From Mycolicibacterium sp. YH-1 (GTDB taxonomy: Bacteria > Actinomycetota > Actinomycetes > Mycobacteriales > Mycobacteriaceae): a stretch of 64,000 nt of DNA. Position numbers and translations under genes: made by a program. The notes under the pieces were generated by a model. It was not told the DNA's origin, ran no database searches, and saw only the letters and a program-made list of their open reading frames with translations. The stretch lies in assembly GCF_022557175.1 (NCBI RefSeq), contig NZ_CP092915.1:6758001-6822000 (forward strand), given 5' to 3'. This document shows positions 28,658 to 37,628 of the stretch, piece by piece (positions within the stretch are counted from its first letter, which is position 1; every line of letters begins with the position of its first letter).

Positions 28658-29496
28658 CACCCGCGGTACCCAATTCGCGGCCCGCCGCGGTCCACTGCCG
28701 GCACCTGACCCACCGCTACGGCGACTTCACCGCCGTCGACGACGTCAGCCTGCAGGTCCACATCGGGGAGACCATGGGGCTGCTCGGCCCCAACGGCGCG
28801 GGCAAGACCACCCTGGTCCGCGTGTTGACCACCCTCACCCCCGTGCAGGAGGGCGAGGTGAGCATCTTCGGGCTGGACGCGCGCCGCGACACCATGGACA
28901 TCAGACACAATATCGGCTATGTGCCCCAACAGCTCTCGATCGAATCGGCACTGACCGGACGGCAGAACGTCGACCTCTTCGCGCGCCTCTACGACGTACC
29001 GCGCAAACAGCTCCGCGCTCGTGTCGACGAGGCCCTCGATGCGATGCAGCTGCTCGACGTCGCCGACAACCTCGCGGGCACCTACTCCGGCGGGATGGTC
29101 CGACGGCTGGAGTTGGCGCAGGCACTGGTGAACCGGCCCTCGCTGCTGCTGCTCGACGAACCCACCGTTGGTCTGGATCCCATTGCCCGCGACAGTGTCT
29201 GGTCACAGGTGGCGCGGATGCAGGACGAGTTCGGCATGACGGTCCTGCTCACCACGCACTACATGGAGGAGGCCGACGCGCTGTGCGACCGGGTCGCGCT
29301 CATGCACCGCGGCGTGCTCCAGGCCGTCGGCACCCCCGCCGATCTCAAGGCCGAGCTGGTGTCGGAGGCCTCACCCACCGTGAGCCTGGAGGACGTGTTC
29401 CGGCACCACGCGGGATCGGACCTGTCCGAGGACGCCGCGCGCAAGGGACTGCGTGAGATCCGCTCCAGCAGAAGGACGGCCCGCCGTGTCAGTTGA
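28654..29496 (+). CDS. ABC transporter ATP-binding protein (DrrA-type)
   Basis: 280 residues; the ATG overlaps the MarR stop and GAGGAGG precedes it. Walker A is GLLGPNGAGKTTLVRVL, signature TYSGGMVRRLELAQAL, Walker B LLLLDEPTVGLDP, followed by the His switch TTHYMEEADALC. The C-terminal extension (about 60 residues after the switch) is usual for DrrA-like drug/lipid exporters. Energises the permease encoded next (11-bp overlap). Substrate unknown. Confidence 0.94.
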   Translation: MTPAVPNSRPAAVHCRHLTHRYGDFTAVDDVSLQVHIGETMGLLGPNGAGKTTLVRVLTTLTPVQEGEVSIFGLDARRDTMDIRHNIGYVPQQLSIESALTGRQNVDLFARLYDVPRKQLRARVDEALDAMQLLDVADNLAGTYSGGMVRRLELAQALVNRPSLLLLDEPTVGLDPIARDSVWSQVARMQDEFGMTVLLTTHYMEEADALCDRVALMHRGVLQAVGTPADLKAELVSEASPTVSLEDVFRHHAGSDLSEDAARKGLREIRSSRRTARRVS

Positions 29497-30307
29497 GAGC
29501 ACCACTCCCGTCGACCTGATCCGGGCACCCCGCGGAGTGCGGCGCGTCCCCGGCCTGCTGCGGCGGATGAACGCGTTCGCGCTCGTCGAACTGCAGAAGC
29601 TGCGTCACGACCGCAGCGAGCTGCTCACCCGGATGGTGCAGCCCGCGCTGTGGCTGCTGATATTCGGGCAGACGTTCTCGCGTCTCGACGTCATCGACAC
29701 CGGCGGTGTGCCGTACCTGGCGTTCCTGGCGCCGGGCATCATCGCGCAGTCGGCGCTCTTCATCTCGATCTTCTACGGCATTCAGATCGTGTGGGACCGC
29801 GACGCCGGCATCCTGGCCAAGCTGATGGTGACGCCCGCGCCCGCATCCGCGCTGATCACCGGCAAGTCGTTCGCGGCGGGCGTGCGGTCGGTGGCTCAGG
29901 TGGTCGGGGTGCTGGTGATCGCCTATCTGATGGGTATTCACCTCACCGCCAACCCGCTCCGAATCCTGGCCGCGATGGGGGTCGTGGTGCTGGGGTCCGC
30001 GTTCTTCGCGTGCCTGTCCATGACGCTGGCTGGTCTGGTGCGCAACCGTGACCGGTTGATGGGCATCGGTCAGGCCATCACCATGCCGCTGTTCTTCGCC
30101 TCCAACGCGCTCTACCCCGTCGATGTGATGCCGCAGTGGTTGCGCTGGCTGTCAGCGATCAATCCCTTGAGCTACGAGGTAAACGCGCTGCGGGCGCTTC
30201 TCATCGGCACGCCGGGCAACACGCTGCTCGACGTCGCGGTGCTGATCGTCGCCGCCGGAATCGGGGTTGTCGCCGCCTCGACGCTGCTACGGCGCCTGGT
30301 GCGCTGA
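29486..30307 (+). CDS. ABC-2 type transporter permease (DrrB-type)
   Basis: 273 residues from the GTG at 29486 inside the end of the ATPase gene, AGGACGG upstream. Six membrane segments of the ABC-2 fold, e.g. LLIFGQTFSRLDVI, YLAFLAPGIIAQSALFISIFYGI, AITMPLFFASNALYPVDVMP and DVAVLIVAAGIGVVAAST. The PLFFASNALYP motif is typical of DrrB/NodJ-like exporters. With the MarR and ATPase genes it forms a regulated efflux module. The 180 bp that follow, to the ATPase gene at 30488, show no gene. Confidence 0.92.
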   Translation: MSVESTTPVDLIRAPRGVRRVPGLLRRMNAFALVELQKLRHDRSELLTRMVQPALWLLIFGQTFSRLDVIDTGGVPYLAFLAPGIIAQSALFISIFYGIQIVWDRDAGILAKLMVTPAPASALITGKSFAAGVRSVAQVVGVLVIAYLMGIHLTANPLRILAAMGVVVLGSAFFACLSMTLAGLVRNRDRLMGIGQAITMPLFFASNALYPVDVMPQWLRWLSAINPLSYEVNALRALLIGTPGNTLLDVAVLIVAAGIGVVAASTLLRRLVR

Positions 30308-30487
30308 TTCGTTCGGGTCGAGCCCTCAACTCAATGCAGTTGCCATCGTTAGGGAGTTCGTCGGGTGCGAAGGTGCTCAACACAACCAAGGGGTGCGCAA
30401 ACGGCCGATCCCGGCGCCATCGTCTGGCACGACGACGCACCTGACAATCCGACTGACCTGAACCATGAAGACAGCGGCTTGACTTCT

Positions 30488-32842
30488 TCATTGAGCGTCC
30501 CTTCGCCCACTCCCGACTTCCCGTGAGCCTTCCCGCCTTGTTGTGCTTGCGGTGGGCAGCTGAAGTCGTTTAAGCATCAGGGCGTTGACGGCCACGATGA
30601 GGCTGGAGCCCGACATCGACAGGGCGGCGATCTCTGGACGCAGCACCAATCCCAGCGACGGCTGAAGAGCACCGGCCGCGATCGGCAGGGCGATGACATT
30701 GTAGCCGACCGCCCATCCGAGGTTCTGACGCATCTTGCGCAGAGTCCCCCGGCCGATGCGGAGTGCGGCTGCCACGTCGAGAGGATCCGAGCGCATTAGC
30801 ACTAGCTCCGCGGTTTCAATCGCCACGTCGGTGCCCGCGCCTATCGCAATTCCCAGGTCTGCTTGCGCCAGCGCTGGGGCGTCGTTGACGCCGTCACCGA
30901 CCATCGCGACCTTCTTGCCCGACCGCTGTAGCCCGGCGATCTTGCTCGCCTTGTCGCCGGGCAGTACCTCGGCGATGACGATGTCAATACCGAGCTGTTG
31001 CGCAATGCGGTGGGCGGTTGCCTCGTTGTCGCCACTGAGCATGACCACCTCGACGTCGAGGTCCTGCAGTGCCGATACCGCTTCTGCCGAGGTATCCCTG
31101 ACGGCATCGGCGAGAGCGATGACCCCCACGCCTTGGCCGTCGACGGCCACCAGCACCGCGGTCCGGCCACTCGAGGCCAGCTCGTCACGCCGCTCCATCA
31201 GAGGTCCGAAGTCCACGTTCTCGGCGATCATTAGTTTGCGGTTGCCGACCGCGACGTGGCGGCCCTGCACGTCGGCGGTAGCACCATGCCCGGGCACATT
31301 GCGGAACCCGACCAGCGGCAGCTTCGGAACCGCGCGGGCAGCTGCGTAGCGCACGATCGCACCGGCCAGCGGGTGCTCGGATTCGCGTTCGACCGACGCG
31401 ACAAGCGCGAGCATCTCGTCCTCGCCGATCGATGCGACGACAACATCGGTGACCTCGGGCTGCCCCTTGGTCAAGGTGCCGGTCTTGTCCATCACCACGG
31501 TGTCGATGCGAGCCGAGGTTTCGAGTGCGGTGGCGTTCTTGAACAGAACCCCACGCTTTGCGCCCAGCCCGGTGCCGACCATGATCGCGGTCGGAGTAGC
31601 CAGGCCCAGCGCGTCAGGACAGGTGATGACCACGACCGTGATCGAGAACAGCAGCGCAGACTGCACACCCGCACCAACAAGCCACCAGACCAGGAACGTG
31701 GCCGTGCCGCCGATTAGTGCGACCAGGACCAGCCAGAATGCGGCCCGGTCAGCGAATCTCTGCCCTGGGGCCTTCGAATTCTGAGCTTCCTGCACAAGGG
31801 ACACGATCTGGGCCAGCACGGTGTCGGAACCGACCTTGGTCACGCGAACGCGAAGCGTTCCGGTGGTGTTGATTGACGCACCGATAACTGTCGAACCGGC
31901 AGCCTTCGTCACCGGCAAGCTCTCACCGGTAACCATCGATTCGTCTACCTCGGAGTCGCCGTCCGCGACGATGCCGTCGACCGGGATCTTTGCGCCTGGG
32001 CGGATCAGCAGCAGATCCCCTGCCACGACCTGCGCAGTCGGAATCTCGACCGGCTCGCCGTCGCGCAGCACCTCCGCCATTGGAGGTGCCAGTTCCAGCA
32101 GGGTACGGATGGCATCGTTGGCGCCGCCGCGGGCGCGCATCTCGAACCAGTGACCCAGCAGCACGAACGTGGTCAACACGGTGGCGGCCTCATAGAAGAC
32201 CTCGCCACCGCCGGTCAGTGTCACACCAACGCTATAGACCCAGCCAGCGCCCACCGCGACGGCGACGAGCACCATCATGTCCAGCGTCCGCGCCTTCAGT
32301 GCCCGGTAGGCGCCGTCGAAGAATATCCACGCCGAATAGAAGATCACCGGCAGGCTCAGCAGCAGGGTGAACACATCATCGCGCAGCCCGAATGGCGCCG
32401 GCACCGTGAACCCGAACATGTCGCGCCCCATCGGAGACCACAGCATGATCGGGATCGACAACACCAGCGCGACCAAGAACCGGTTGCGCATGTCGCGGAC
32501 CATCGCGTCCATCGACATTCCTGCATGCCCGCCGCCATGGCCCATTGTTTCCTGCGGGGATCGTCCAGTTGAGGTCTCATGCGCAATGGATGGCTCAGAC
32601 ATCGGGTCACACACGTGGGCGGGCACCGACCGGCCAGCGCAGTGAAAGCCGCAGTCCCGTAACCATTTCGACAGTTCCACCACCGATGTGCGGCCGGGAT
32701 CGTAAGTGACGGTGGCGGTCTGATTGACGGCGTTGGCCTCAACGGCAATGACACCCGGTCGACGGAGAAGTGTGGCCTCGATGGCCGCCGTCGAACTCGC
32801 CCAGCTGAGGCCACCCACCTCGAGAACGGTGGTTTGGTTCAT
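30488..32842 (-). CDS. Heavy-metal P1B-type ATPase with CPD motif
   Basis: 784 residues from the ATG at 32842 (a longer in-frame start at 32875 is less likely). The N-terminal HMA-like domain ([29 protein letters not shown]) has lost its CxxC: Trp and Ser replace the cysteines. A His/Met-rich linker ([14 protein letters not shown]) follows. Phosphorylation site Asp452 in [13 protein letters not shown] actuator loop in VTGESLPV; hinge [11 protein letters not shown]. The membrane metal motif is Cys408-Pro-Asp410 ([11 protein letters not shown]) instead of CPC, SPC or CPH. Metal therefore uncertain, probably copper or another transition ion. It lies alone, flanked by gene-poor DNA. Confidence 0.93.
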   Translation of the reverse strand: MNQTTVLEVGGLSWASSTAAIEATLLRRPGVIAVEANAVNQTATVTYDPGRTSVVELSKWLRDCGFHCAGRSVPAHVCDPMSEPSIAHETSTGRSPQETMGHGGGHAGMSMDAMVRDMRNRFLVALVLSIPIMLWSPMGRDMFGFTVPAPFGLRDDVFTLLLSLPVIFYSAWIFFDGAYRALKARTLDMMVLVAVAVGAGWVYSVGVTLTGGGEVFYEAATVLTTFVLLGHWFEMRARGGANDAIRTLLELAPPMAEVLRDGEPVEIPTAQVVAGDLLLIRPGAKIPVDGIVADGDSEVDESMVTGESLPVTKAAGSTVIGASINTTGTLRVRVTKVGSDTVLAQIVSLVQEAQNSKAPGQRFADRAAFWLVLVALIGGTATFLVWWLVGAGVQSALLFSITVVVITCPDALGLATPTAIMVGTGLGAKRGVLFKNATALETSARIDTVVMDKTGTLTKGQPEVTDVVVASIGEDEMLALVASVERESEHPLAGAIVRYAAARAVPKLPLVGFRNVPGHGATADVQGRHVAVGNRKLMIAENVDFGPLMERRDELASSGRTAVLVAVDGQGVGVIALADAVRDTSAEAVSALQDLDVEVVMLSGDNEATAHRIAQQLGIDIVIAEVLPGDKASKIAGLQRSGKKVAMVGDGVNDAPALAQADLGIAIGAGTDVAIETAELVLMRSDPLDVAAALRIGRGTLRKMRQNLGWAVGYNVIALPIAAGALQPSLGLVLRPEIAALSMSGSSLIVAVNALMLKRLQLPTASTTRREGSREVGSGRRDAQ

Positions 32843-33287
32843 TTGACACGGCACCCCCAATGACCACGGTGCCAACGATTCCTATGCTTCCCGCGGACGG
32901 CACACGATCAGCAAGGGCGGACAGCACTGGCCTCTCCAGTGCTCCAACAGCGGCTGTTATCCCGGGTTTGGCACCTCAACTCTGAGCATGCCCCGGCCTA
33001 GTGCGGCTCGGGTAGTGATTCTGCGAAGGTTCGATGAAGAAATCACCGCTTCGTGTGCAACAACCATCGGCCCGCAGCATCGGCATGTTCGGAGGCCAAG
33101 CGTGCGAAGTCGACCTCGCCGCAGGCACTCCGGCCCAACCTCTGTTGCCTGGTCAAGCTGTTGATCACCCGCAACACCGTGTTCAGCTCACAATCTCCTC
33201 CGACGACGGCATGGCGTGGATCCCGGCGCAGTCCGCGATCCTGGTACCCGGAACCCACACAGAATCAGTCGGTCCATGGACCGACAC
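32843..33287. other. Gene-poor stretch upstream of the P1B-ATPase
   Basis: 445 bp without a convincing gene. A 71-codon minus-strand frame (33043-33258, containing NTVLRVINSLTRQQRL and DFARLASEHADAAGRWLL) might be a small protein or a gene remnant, but has no clear ribosome site and I do not recognise it. The stretch should hold the ATPase promoter near 32850-32990. No terminal repeats or transposase fragment were seen. Confidence 0.5.
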
Positions 33288-34223
33288 CTAGCTCATCCCG
33301 GACAGGGCCCGTTGCGGGTTGGTGGTCAGCATCGCCGACACGATGTCATCCGCCACGCCGTGCGCACGCAACACCTGCGGCACCTCGTCGAGAAGATGGG
33401 TGAGACCGACCCCGCCGTAGGAGTGGAAGTGGCTGAGCCGGAACAGGTCATGCGAGAGCAACACGCGGGCGTGATGTCCGGCCTCCACCAGACGGGCGAC
33501 GTAGCCGGCGATCCGCTCGGTGTCGTAGGGAACGTCGGTGGTGAATCCGTCGAACTCGGCCCAGCAGCCCCGCCGGACGACCTCGAGGTGGAATTGCGGG
33601 TCGTTGACGGTGTCGAGGTGACCGACCACCACCCGCTCCATCGGCACACCGCATTCGGCCAGGATGTTCAGAATGTCGCGGCCGACGGGCCAGCGCGCGG
33701 CGTGCAGGCTGATGGTCGCGCCGGTGCGGGCCTGCGCCCACGCCGCGGCGCGCAGGGCACGCTCCTCGAGTGCGGAGACCCAGCCCGCGTCGGCGCCAAC
33801 CTCGCCGATGATGCCCGGCCGAACCCCGTCGACGCCTTCGGTGAACTCCGCAACGAGGTCCGCGCCGATCTGCGCGACGGTGCGCCGGTCCAGGTCGGCG
33901 TCGGCAAGGTAGGGGTCGCGGTAGTGCCCGCACCCCATCACGATGTGCACACCGGTGGCGTCCGAGGCCTCGCGGAGCAGATCGGGACGTCGGCCGAAGG
34001 TCGGGCAGGTCAGCTCGACCACGGTGCCGCCGCCCGCCGCCTTGAACCGCCGCAACTCCCGCACGGCGAGTTCGAGGTCGTCGAGCAGTCCGTCGGAACG
34101 GTACTCCCGCAGCGTGTTACAGAACAGGTGCTCATGCGGCAGCACCACTCCGAGCCGGTCCGCGCGGACCGGTCCGAGTACCGTCATCACCTCTGCGGCC
34201 GGGGATTCCGGCGGGTTGGCCAT
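33288..34223 (-). CDS. Phosphotriesterase-related (COG1735) metal-dependent hydrolase
   Basis: 311 residues from ATG 34223, sharing one base with the ABC ATPase stop; a GTG one codon earlier is possible. Amidohydrolase barrel with binuclear metal site: HEH in LGVVLPHEHLF, a bridging Glu in IIGEVGAD (Glu replaces the carboxylated Lys of true phosphotriesterase), His in ATISLHAARW, His in VVGHLDTVND and Asp in LLSHDLFRLS. Known members hydrolyse lactones, N-acyl compounds or phosphoesters. Being the last gene of an amino-acid uptake operon opposite kdd-kal-kce, it probably opens a lactam, lactone or N-acyl group on the imported substrate (inference). Confidence 0.88.
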   Translation of the reverse strand: MANPPESPAAEVMTVLGPVRADRLGVVLPHEHLFCNTLREYRSDGLLDDLELAVRELRRFKAAGGGTVVELTCPTFGRRPDLLREASDATGVHIVMGCGHYRDPYLADADLDRRTVAQIGADLVAEFTEGVDGVRPGIIGEVGADAGWVSALEERALRAAAWAQARTGATISLHAARWPVGRDILNILAECGVPMERVVVGHLDTVNDPQFHLEVVRRGCWAEFDGFTTDVPYDTERIAGYVARLVEAGHHARVLLSHDLFRLSHFHSYGGVGLTHLLDEVPQVLRAHGVADDIVSAMLTTNPQRALSGMS

Positions 34224-34999
34224 CACCTCACCCTGGCGAGAAACGCCCTGGTGCGCTCCGAGGACGGCTGGGCGAAGAACTGTGCCGGTGGTCCCGACTC
34301 GACGATGCGGCCGGCGTCCATCATCACCACTCGGTCCGCCACGTCGCGAGCGAACCCCATTTCGTGAGTCGCGATCACCATGGTCATACCGGCCAGTGCC
34401 AACTGTTTCATCACGTCGAGCACATCGCCAACGGTCTCGGGGTCGAGCGCGCTCGTCGGTTCGTCGAACAGAATCGCCCGGGGTTTCATACCGAGTGCGC
34501 GGGCGATCGCAATGCGCTGCTGCTGGCCGCCGGAGAGCTGGCGCGGGTAGGAGTCCGCCTTGTCCGGCAGACCGACCTGAGCCAGCAGCTCCCGGGCGGT
34601 CACCTCGGCGTCGGCCTTGGGTACCCGCGCGACATGGACCATGCCGTCGGTGATGTTCTGCATCGCGGTGCGATGACTGAACAGGTTGAAGCGCTGGAAC
34701 ACCATGCCGACGTGCGCGCGTTGGCGGGCGAGCTCGGCGTTGCGCAGCGGTTTGACGGTGCCGTTGACCTGCCGGGTCCCGATCGGCGTCCCGTCGAGCC
34801 GCACCTCACCGCGCTCGGGCGCCTCGAGATGGTTGATGCACCGCAGCAGCGTGGTCTTGCCCGACCCGGAGGGGCCGATCAGCACGACGACCTCGCCGCG
34901 TGCGACGGACAGGTCGACGTCATGCAGGATCTGCTTGTCGCCGAACCACTTAGAGACCCCGGTTACCTCGATCAGGCTGATCGCTTGCTCGCTGGTCAT
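34223..34999 (-). CDS. Amino-acid ABC transporter ATP-binding protein (GlnQ/HisP-type)
   Basis: 258 residues; ATG overlaps the permease stop (ATGA). Walker [21 protein letters not shown], signature [16 protein letters not shown], Walker [16 protein letters not shown], and the switch [19 protein letters not shown]. The strict [14 protein letters not shown] and EPTSALDPE wording is that of polar amino-acid importers. Sits between the permease and the phosphotriesterase-like gene in a four-gene operon. Confidence 0.95.
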   Translation of the reverse strand: MTSEQAISLIEVTGVSKWFGDKQILHDVDLSVARGEVVVLIGPSGSGKTTLLRCINHLEAPERGEVRLDGTPIGTRQVNGTVKPLRNAELARQRAHVGMVFQRFNLFSHRTAMQNITDGMVHVARVPKADAEVTARELLAQVGLPDKADSYPRQLSGGQQQRIAIARALGMKPRAILFDEPTSALDPETVGDVLDVMKQLALAGMTMVIATHEMGFARDVADRVVMMDAGRIVESGPPAQFFAQPSSERTRAFLARVR

Positions 35000-35814
35000 G
35001 CCGCCTCACTTCCGACTGGCGCAGGGATGGCCGAGCGGCGCTTCACCTTGCGCCGCTGCTTGTCGGGACTGATCCGACGTTCGATCCGGCCCTGGATGAC
35101 CGTCCACACCACAGTCAGCGCCAGGTAGTAGATGGCCACCGCTCCGAAGACCTCGAACGGCTGGAAGGTCTGGCCCTGGATGATGGCCGCTGCGGTGTAG
35201 AGCTCGATGACGCTGATGACCGACAGCAGCGAGGTGTTCTTGAGCATCAGGTTGAACTGGTTGCCCAGTGGCGGCACGATGGTGCGCGCCGCCTGCGGCA
35301 GCACGATGCGACGCATGGTCTGCCGGTGGGTCATGCCGATAGCGTGCGCGGCTTCAACCTGACCGACATCGACGGAACCGATGCCGGAGCGGATGATCTC
35401 GGCCATGTAGGCGCCCTCGTTGAGCGAAAGGGCGAAGATGCCGGCCAGGATGCGACCCAGAATGACGAAGCCGAGAAGCCGCACGTCATCCCAGCGGTAT
35501 CCACCGAAGATGGACAGCCCGAAGAACGGAAAGCCGGCGAAGAAGATGATGGATACCTGCACCAGGAACGGTGTTCCGCGGAACAGGCCGATGTAGCCGG
35601 CCGAGAGCCAGCGGACCGCGCCGAACCGGCTTTCCCGACCGAGGGCGGCAACCAGCCCGATCAGCACGCCCAGAATCTGGGAGACGATGGCGATAACCAC
35701 CGTGAGCACAAGGCCTTTGACGACGAGACTGCTGGGATGAATGAGGTAGTCCCAGAACGCAGGCCAGTCGAACGGGTATGTGTTGGCGGCAGCCGCCATC
35801 AGCTGGGTCTCCAT
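34996..35814 (-). CDS. Amino-acid ABC transporter permease (HisM/GlnP family)
   Basis: 272 residues from ATG. Five to six membrane segments, with the EAA loop ([33 protein letters not shown]) near residues 150-185, typical of polar amino-acid permeases. Only one permease gene is present, so it should act as a homodimer. A basic C-terminus ([16 protein letters not shown]) follows the last helix. 55 bp downstream of the binding-protein gene. Confidence 0.94.
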   Translation of the reverse strand: METQLMAAAANTYPFDWPAFWDYLIHPSSLVVKGLVLTVVIAIVSQILGVLIGLVAALGRESRFGAVRWLSAGYIGLFRGTPFLVQVSIIFFAGFPFFGLSIFGGYRWDDVRLLGFVILGRILAGIFALSLNEGAYMAEIIRSGIGSVDVGQVEAAHAIGMTHRQTMRRIVLPQAARTIVPPLGNQFNLMLKNTSLLSVISVIELYTAAAIIQGQTFQPFEVFGAVAIYYLALTVVWTVIQGRIERRISPDKQRRKVKRRSAIPAPVGSEAA

Positions 35815-35869
35815 GAAAGCCTTTCCATGGCGGGGCGGTTCGCGGCCGCCCCGCCGTCACCGGGATACG

Positions 35870-36751
35870 TCAGACGAGCTTGGGGTCGATGCTGATGTCG
35901 GACAGACCCCACTTCTCCCAGATCTTCTTCCACGTGCCGTCCTCGACCATTGACTGCACTGCCTTCATCACCGGGTCCTGCATGGCCGGGTCGTCGGGCC
36001 GGAACGAGAAGCCGGTGAGGCCGGCAAGATCGCCGTCGCCGAGCGGGAAGGTGTCGGTGAACTCGACCTTGGCGTTGCGCTCCTGCTTGAGCAGAAGGGC
36101 AGCAACCTCCTCGGTCATCCAGGCGTCAACCTGACCAGAGGCCAACGCCTGGTATGCATCTGGGCTGCGCGGGAACTGGAGGATGTTGACCGGAGGCTCA
36201 CCCTTGGCGATGCAGGCGGCGCTGAGCTTCTCGAGCGCGTCGACATCCGCGCCGCCCTTCTGCCCGGCCACCTTGATTCCGCACAGCTGGTCCTTGGTGC
36301 CGACTCCCTTGGGGTTGCCCTCGGGCACCACGACCACCTCGGCCGCCTTCCAGTAGGCGACCATGTCGAGCTGGTTGACGCGCTCGGGGGTCACGTACTG
36401 GTCGGCCCAGATGACGTCGCACTTGCCGCCCTTGAGCGCGGCGATGACAGTGTCGAAGACCGAGTTCTGAAAGTTCGGCTTAAGGCCCAGCCGGGCAGCC
36501 ACCTCGGTCACCAGGTCGATATCGACGCCCTCGGGCTCGCCGGCCTCGTCGAAGTACTGAAACGGCTGATACGGCATGTCCATGCAGGTGGTGAGGTAGC
36601 CGTTGCGCACCAGACTGTCGGGGGCGATCTCGGCCACCTTCTGCACCGGGGCGCCCGGGGACTCCCCTTCCGCCTCCTCGACAGTGCTACACGCCGAGGT
36701 CAGGGAAAGTGCGCCGACCGCAAGCGCGGCGGCCGCCATCTTGATCTTCAC
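35870..36751 (-). CDS. Extracellular solute-binding protein, family 3 (amino acid)
   Basis: 293 residues from the GTG at 36751 with GGAG upstream; earlier in-frame codons are rejected because the signal peptide starts here. MAAAALAVGALSLTSAC is a lipoprotein signal with the Cys at about residue 21. The family-3 fold is visible in YLTTCMDMPYQPFQYFDEAG, GVDIDLVTEVAARLGL, ALKGGKCDVIWADQYVTPERV and ASGQVDAWMTEEVAALLL. It presents an amino-acid-like ligand to the permease. First gene of the operon, divergent from the TetR-kdd-kal-kce operon. The signal peptide places it on the outer face of the membrane. Confidence 0.94.
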   Translation of the reverse strand: MKIKMAAAALAVGALSLTSACSTVEEAEGESPGAPVQKVAEIAPDSLVRNGYLTTCMDMPYQPFQYFDEAGEPEGVDIDLVTEVAARLGLKPNFQNSVFDTVIAALKGGKCDVIWADQYVTPERVNQLDMVAYWKAAEVVVVPEGNPKGVGTKDQLCGIKVAGQKGGADVDALEKLSAACIAKGEPPVNILQFPRSPDAYQALASGQVDAWMTEEVAALLLKQERNAKVEFTDTFPLGDGDLAGLTGFSFRPDDPAMQDPVMKAVQSMVEDGTWKKIWEKWGLSDISIDPKLV

Positions 36752-36819
36752 GAGCTCTCCTGTGGTTTCGCGGACGGCGGGACGCCACCGACTGGATCCG
36801 GTTTGCCTAGCGGACGGTA

Positions 36820-36831
36820 ATCGATCGATCG
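36820..36831. promoter_or_regulatory. Candidate operator A (ATCGATCGATCG), uptake operon side
   Basis: 12-bp element 69 bp before the start of the binding-protein gene. The identical 12-mer recurs at 36986-36997 in front of the divergent TetR gene. Both lie in a 271-bp intergenic region. Likely TetR target (inference). Confidence 0.6.
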
Positions 36832-36985
36832 AACGAGCGCAACGCTTAGTTGTTACGTGGGTCACCCCGAGCGTCAGAAGGGACCTAGGCAAACACACCT
36901 TCTATGTGGCAGAACGGCTCCCGTACTGCAGTTAGTCGACAACGTTGACGTTCCACGGTGCGCTAGTTGTATGCTTCAAACCCAG

Positions 36986-36997
36986 ATCGATCGATCG
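36986..36997. promoter_or_regulatory. Candidate operator B (ATCGATCGATCG), TetR-kdd side
   Basis: Same 12-mer as site A, 25 bp before the TetR ATG and so within the expected promoter/leader. Its centre is 166 bp from site A. Flanking bases differ between the two sites, which makes the shared core stand out. Confidence 0.6.
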
Positions 36998-37022
36998 GCT
37001 CAACTTTGCGAAGGAGGCTGAG

Positions 37023-37628
37023 ATGTCCGGGACCGGCTCAGAATCGGCTCGCCAGGAGATCCGCGGGGCGGCACTCGAACTCTTCAGCACCGTCGGGTTC
37101 AACGGCACGGGGATCCGCCGGATCGCCGAGGAGGCCGGAGTTTCGCTGGCCACGCTCTACCACTACATGAAGACCAAGGACGACCTGCTCGTCGAGATCC
37201 TGACGGAGAACATCCTCACGCTGCTCCGCGATGCCGAGATCGCGTTGCAGGGCAAGGTCAGTGCGGTCGACCGCGTGGCCGCGCTGGTCGAAGTCCATGT
37301 CCGGATCCACACCAGTCAACGACTGCAGTGCATCGTCAGCGACATCGAACTACGCGCCCTGACCGACGAGAGTCGCGAGTCGATTGTGACGTTCCGCGAT
37401 GACTACGAAGCGCTGTGGGCCAAGACCATTGCCGCAGGCCGCAAGGCCGGACAGTTCACGGTTGTCGACGTCGCGGTCGCGACGAAGGCGCTGCTCGAGA
37501 TGTGTACCGGTGTCGCGCATTGGTATCGCCCAGACGGCAGGCTCGAACTGGCCGACCTCACCGCCATCTACACCGAGTTGTGCCTCAACGCGCTCGGTGC
37601 GGCCAAGCCGCGGAAGAGGTCTCAGTGA
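37023..37628 (+). CDS. TetR family regulator of the lysine-type catabolic locus
   Basis: 201 residues from the ATG at 37023 with AAGGAGG 5 bp upstream. HTH: EIRGAALELFSTVGFNGTGIRRIAEEAGVSLATLYHYMKTKDDLL. The C-terminal domain carries the TetR_C_33-like pattern with MCTGVAHWYRPDGRLELADLTAIY. Its stop overlaps the kdd start by 3 nt, so regulator and enzymes are translated together. It probably binds the two ATCGATCGATCG sites and responds to a pathway intermediate or CoA ester. Confidence 0.92.
   Translation: MSGTGSESARQEIRGAALELFSTVGFNGTGIRRIAEEAGVSLATLYHYMKTKDDLLVEILTENILTLLRDAEIALQGKVSAVDRVAALVEVHVRIHTSQRLQCIVSDIELRALTDESRESIVTFRDDYEALWAKTIAAGRKAGQFTVVDVAVATKALLEMCTGVAHWYRPDGRLELADLTAIYTELCLNALGAAKPRKRSQ

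Noticed and set aside
33043..33258. 71-codon minus-strand frame upstream of the P-type ATPase
   Set aside because: No recognisable family, no good ribosome site. Kept only as a remark in the gene-poor stretch.
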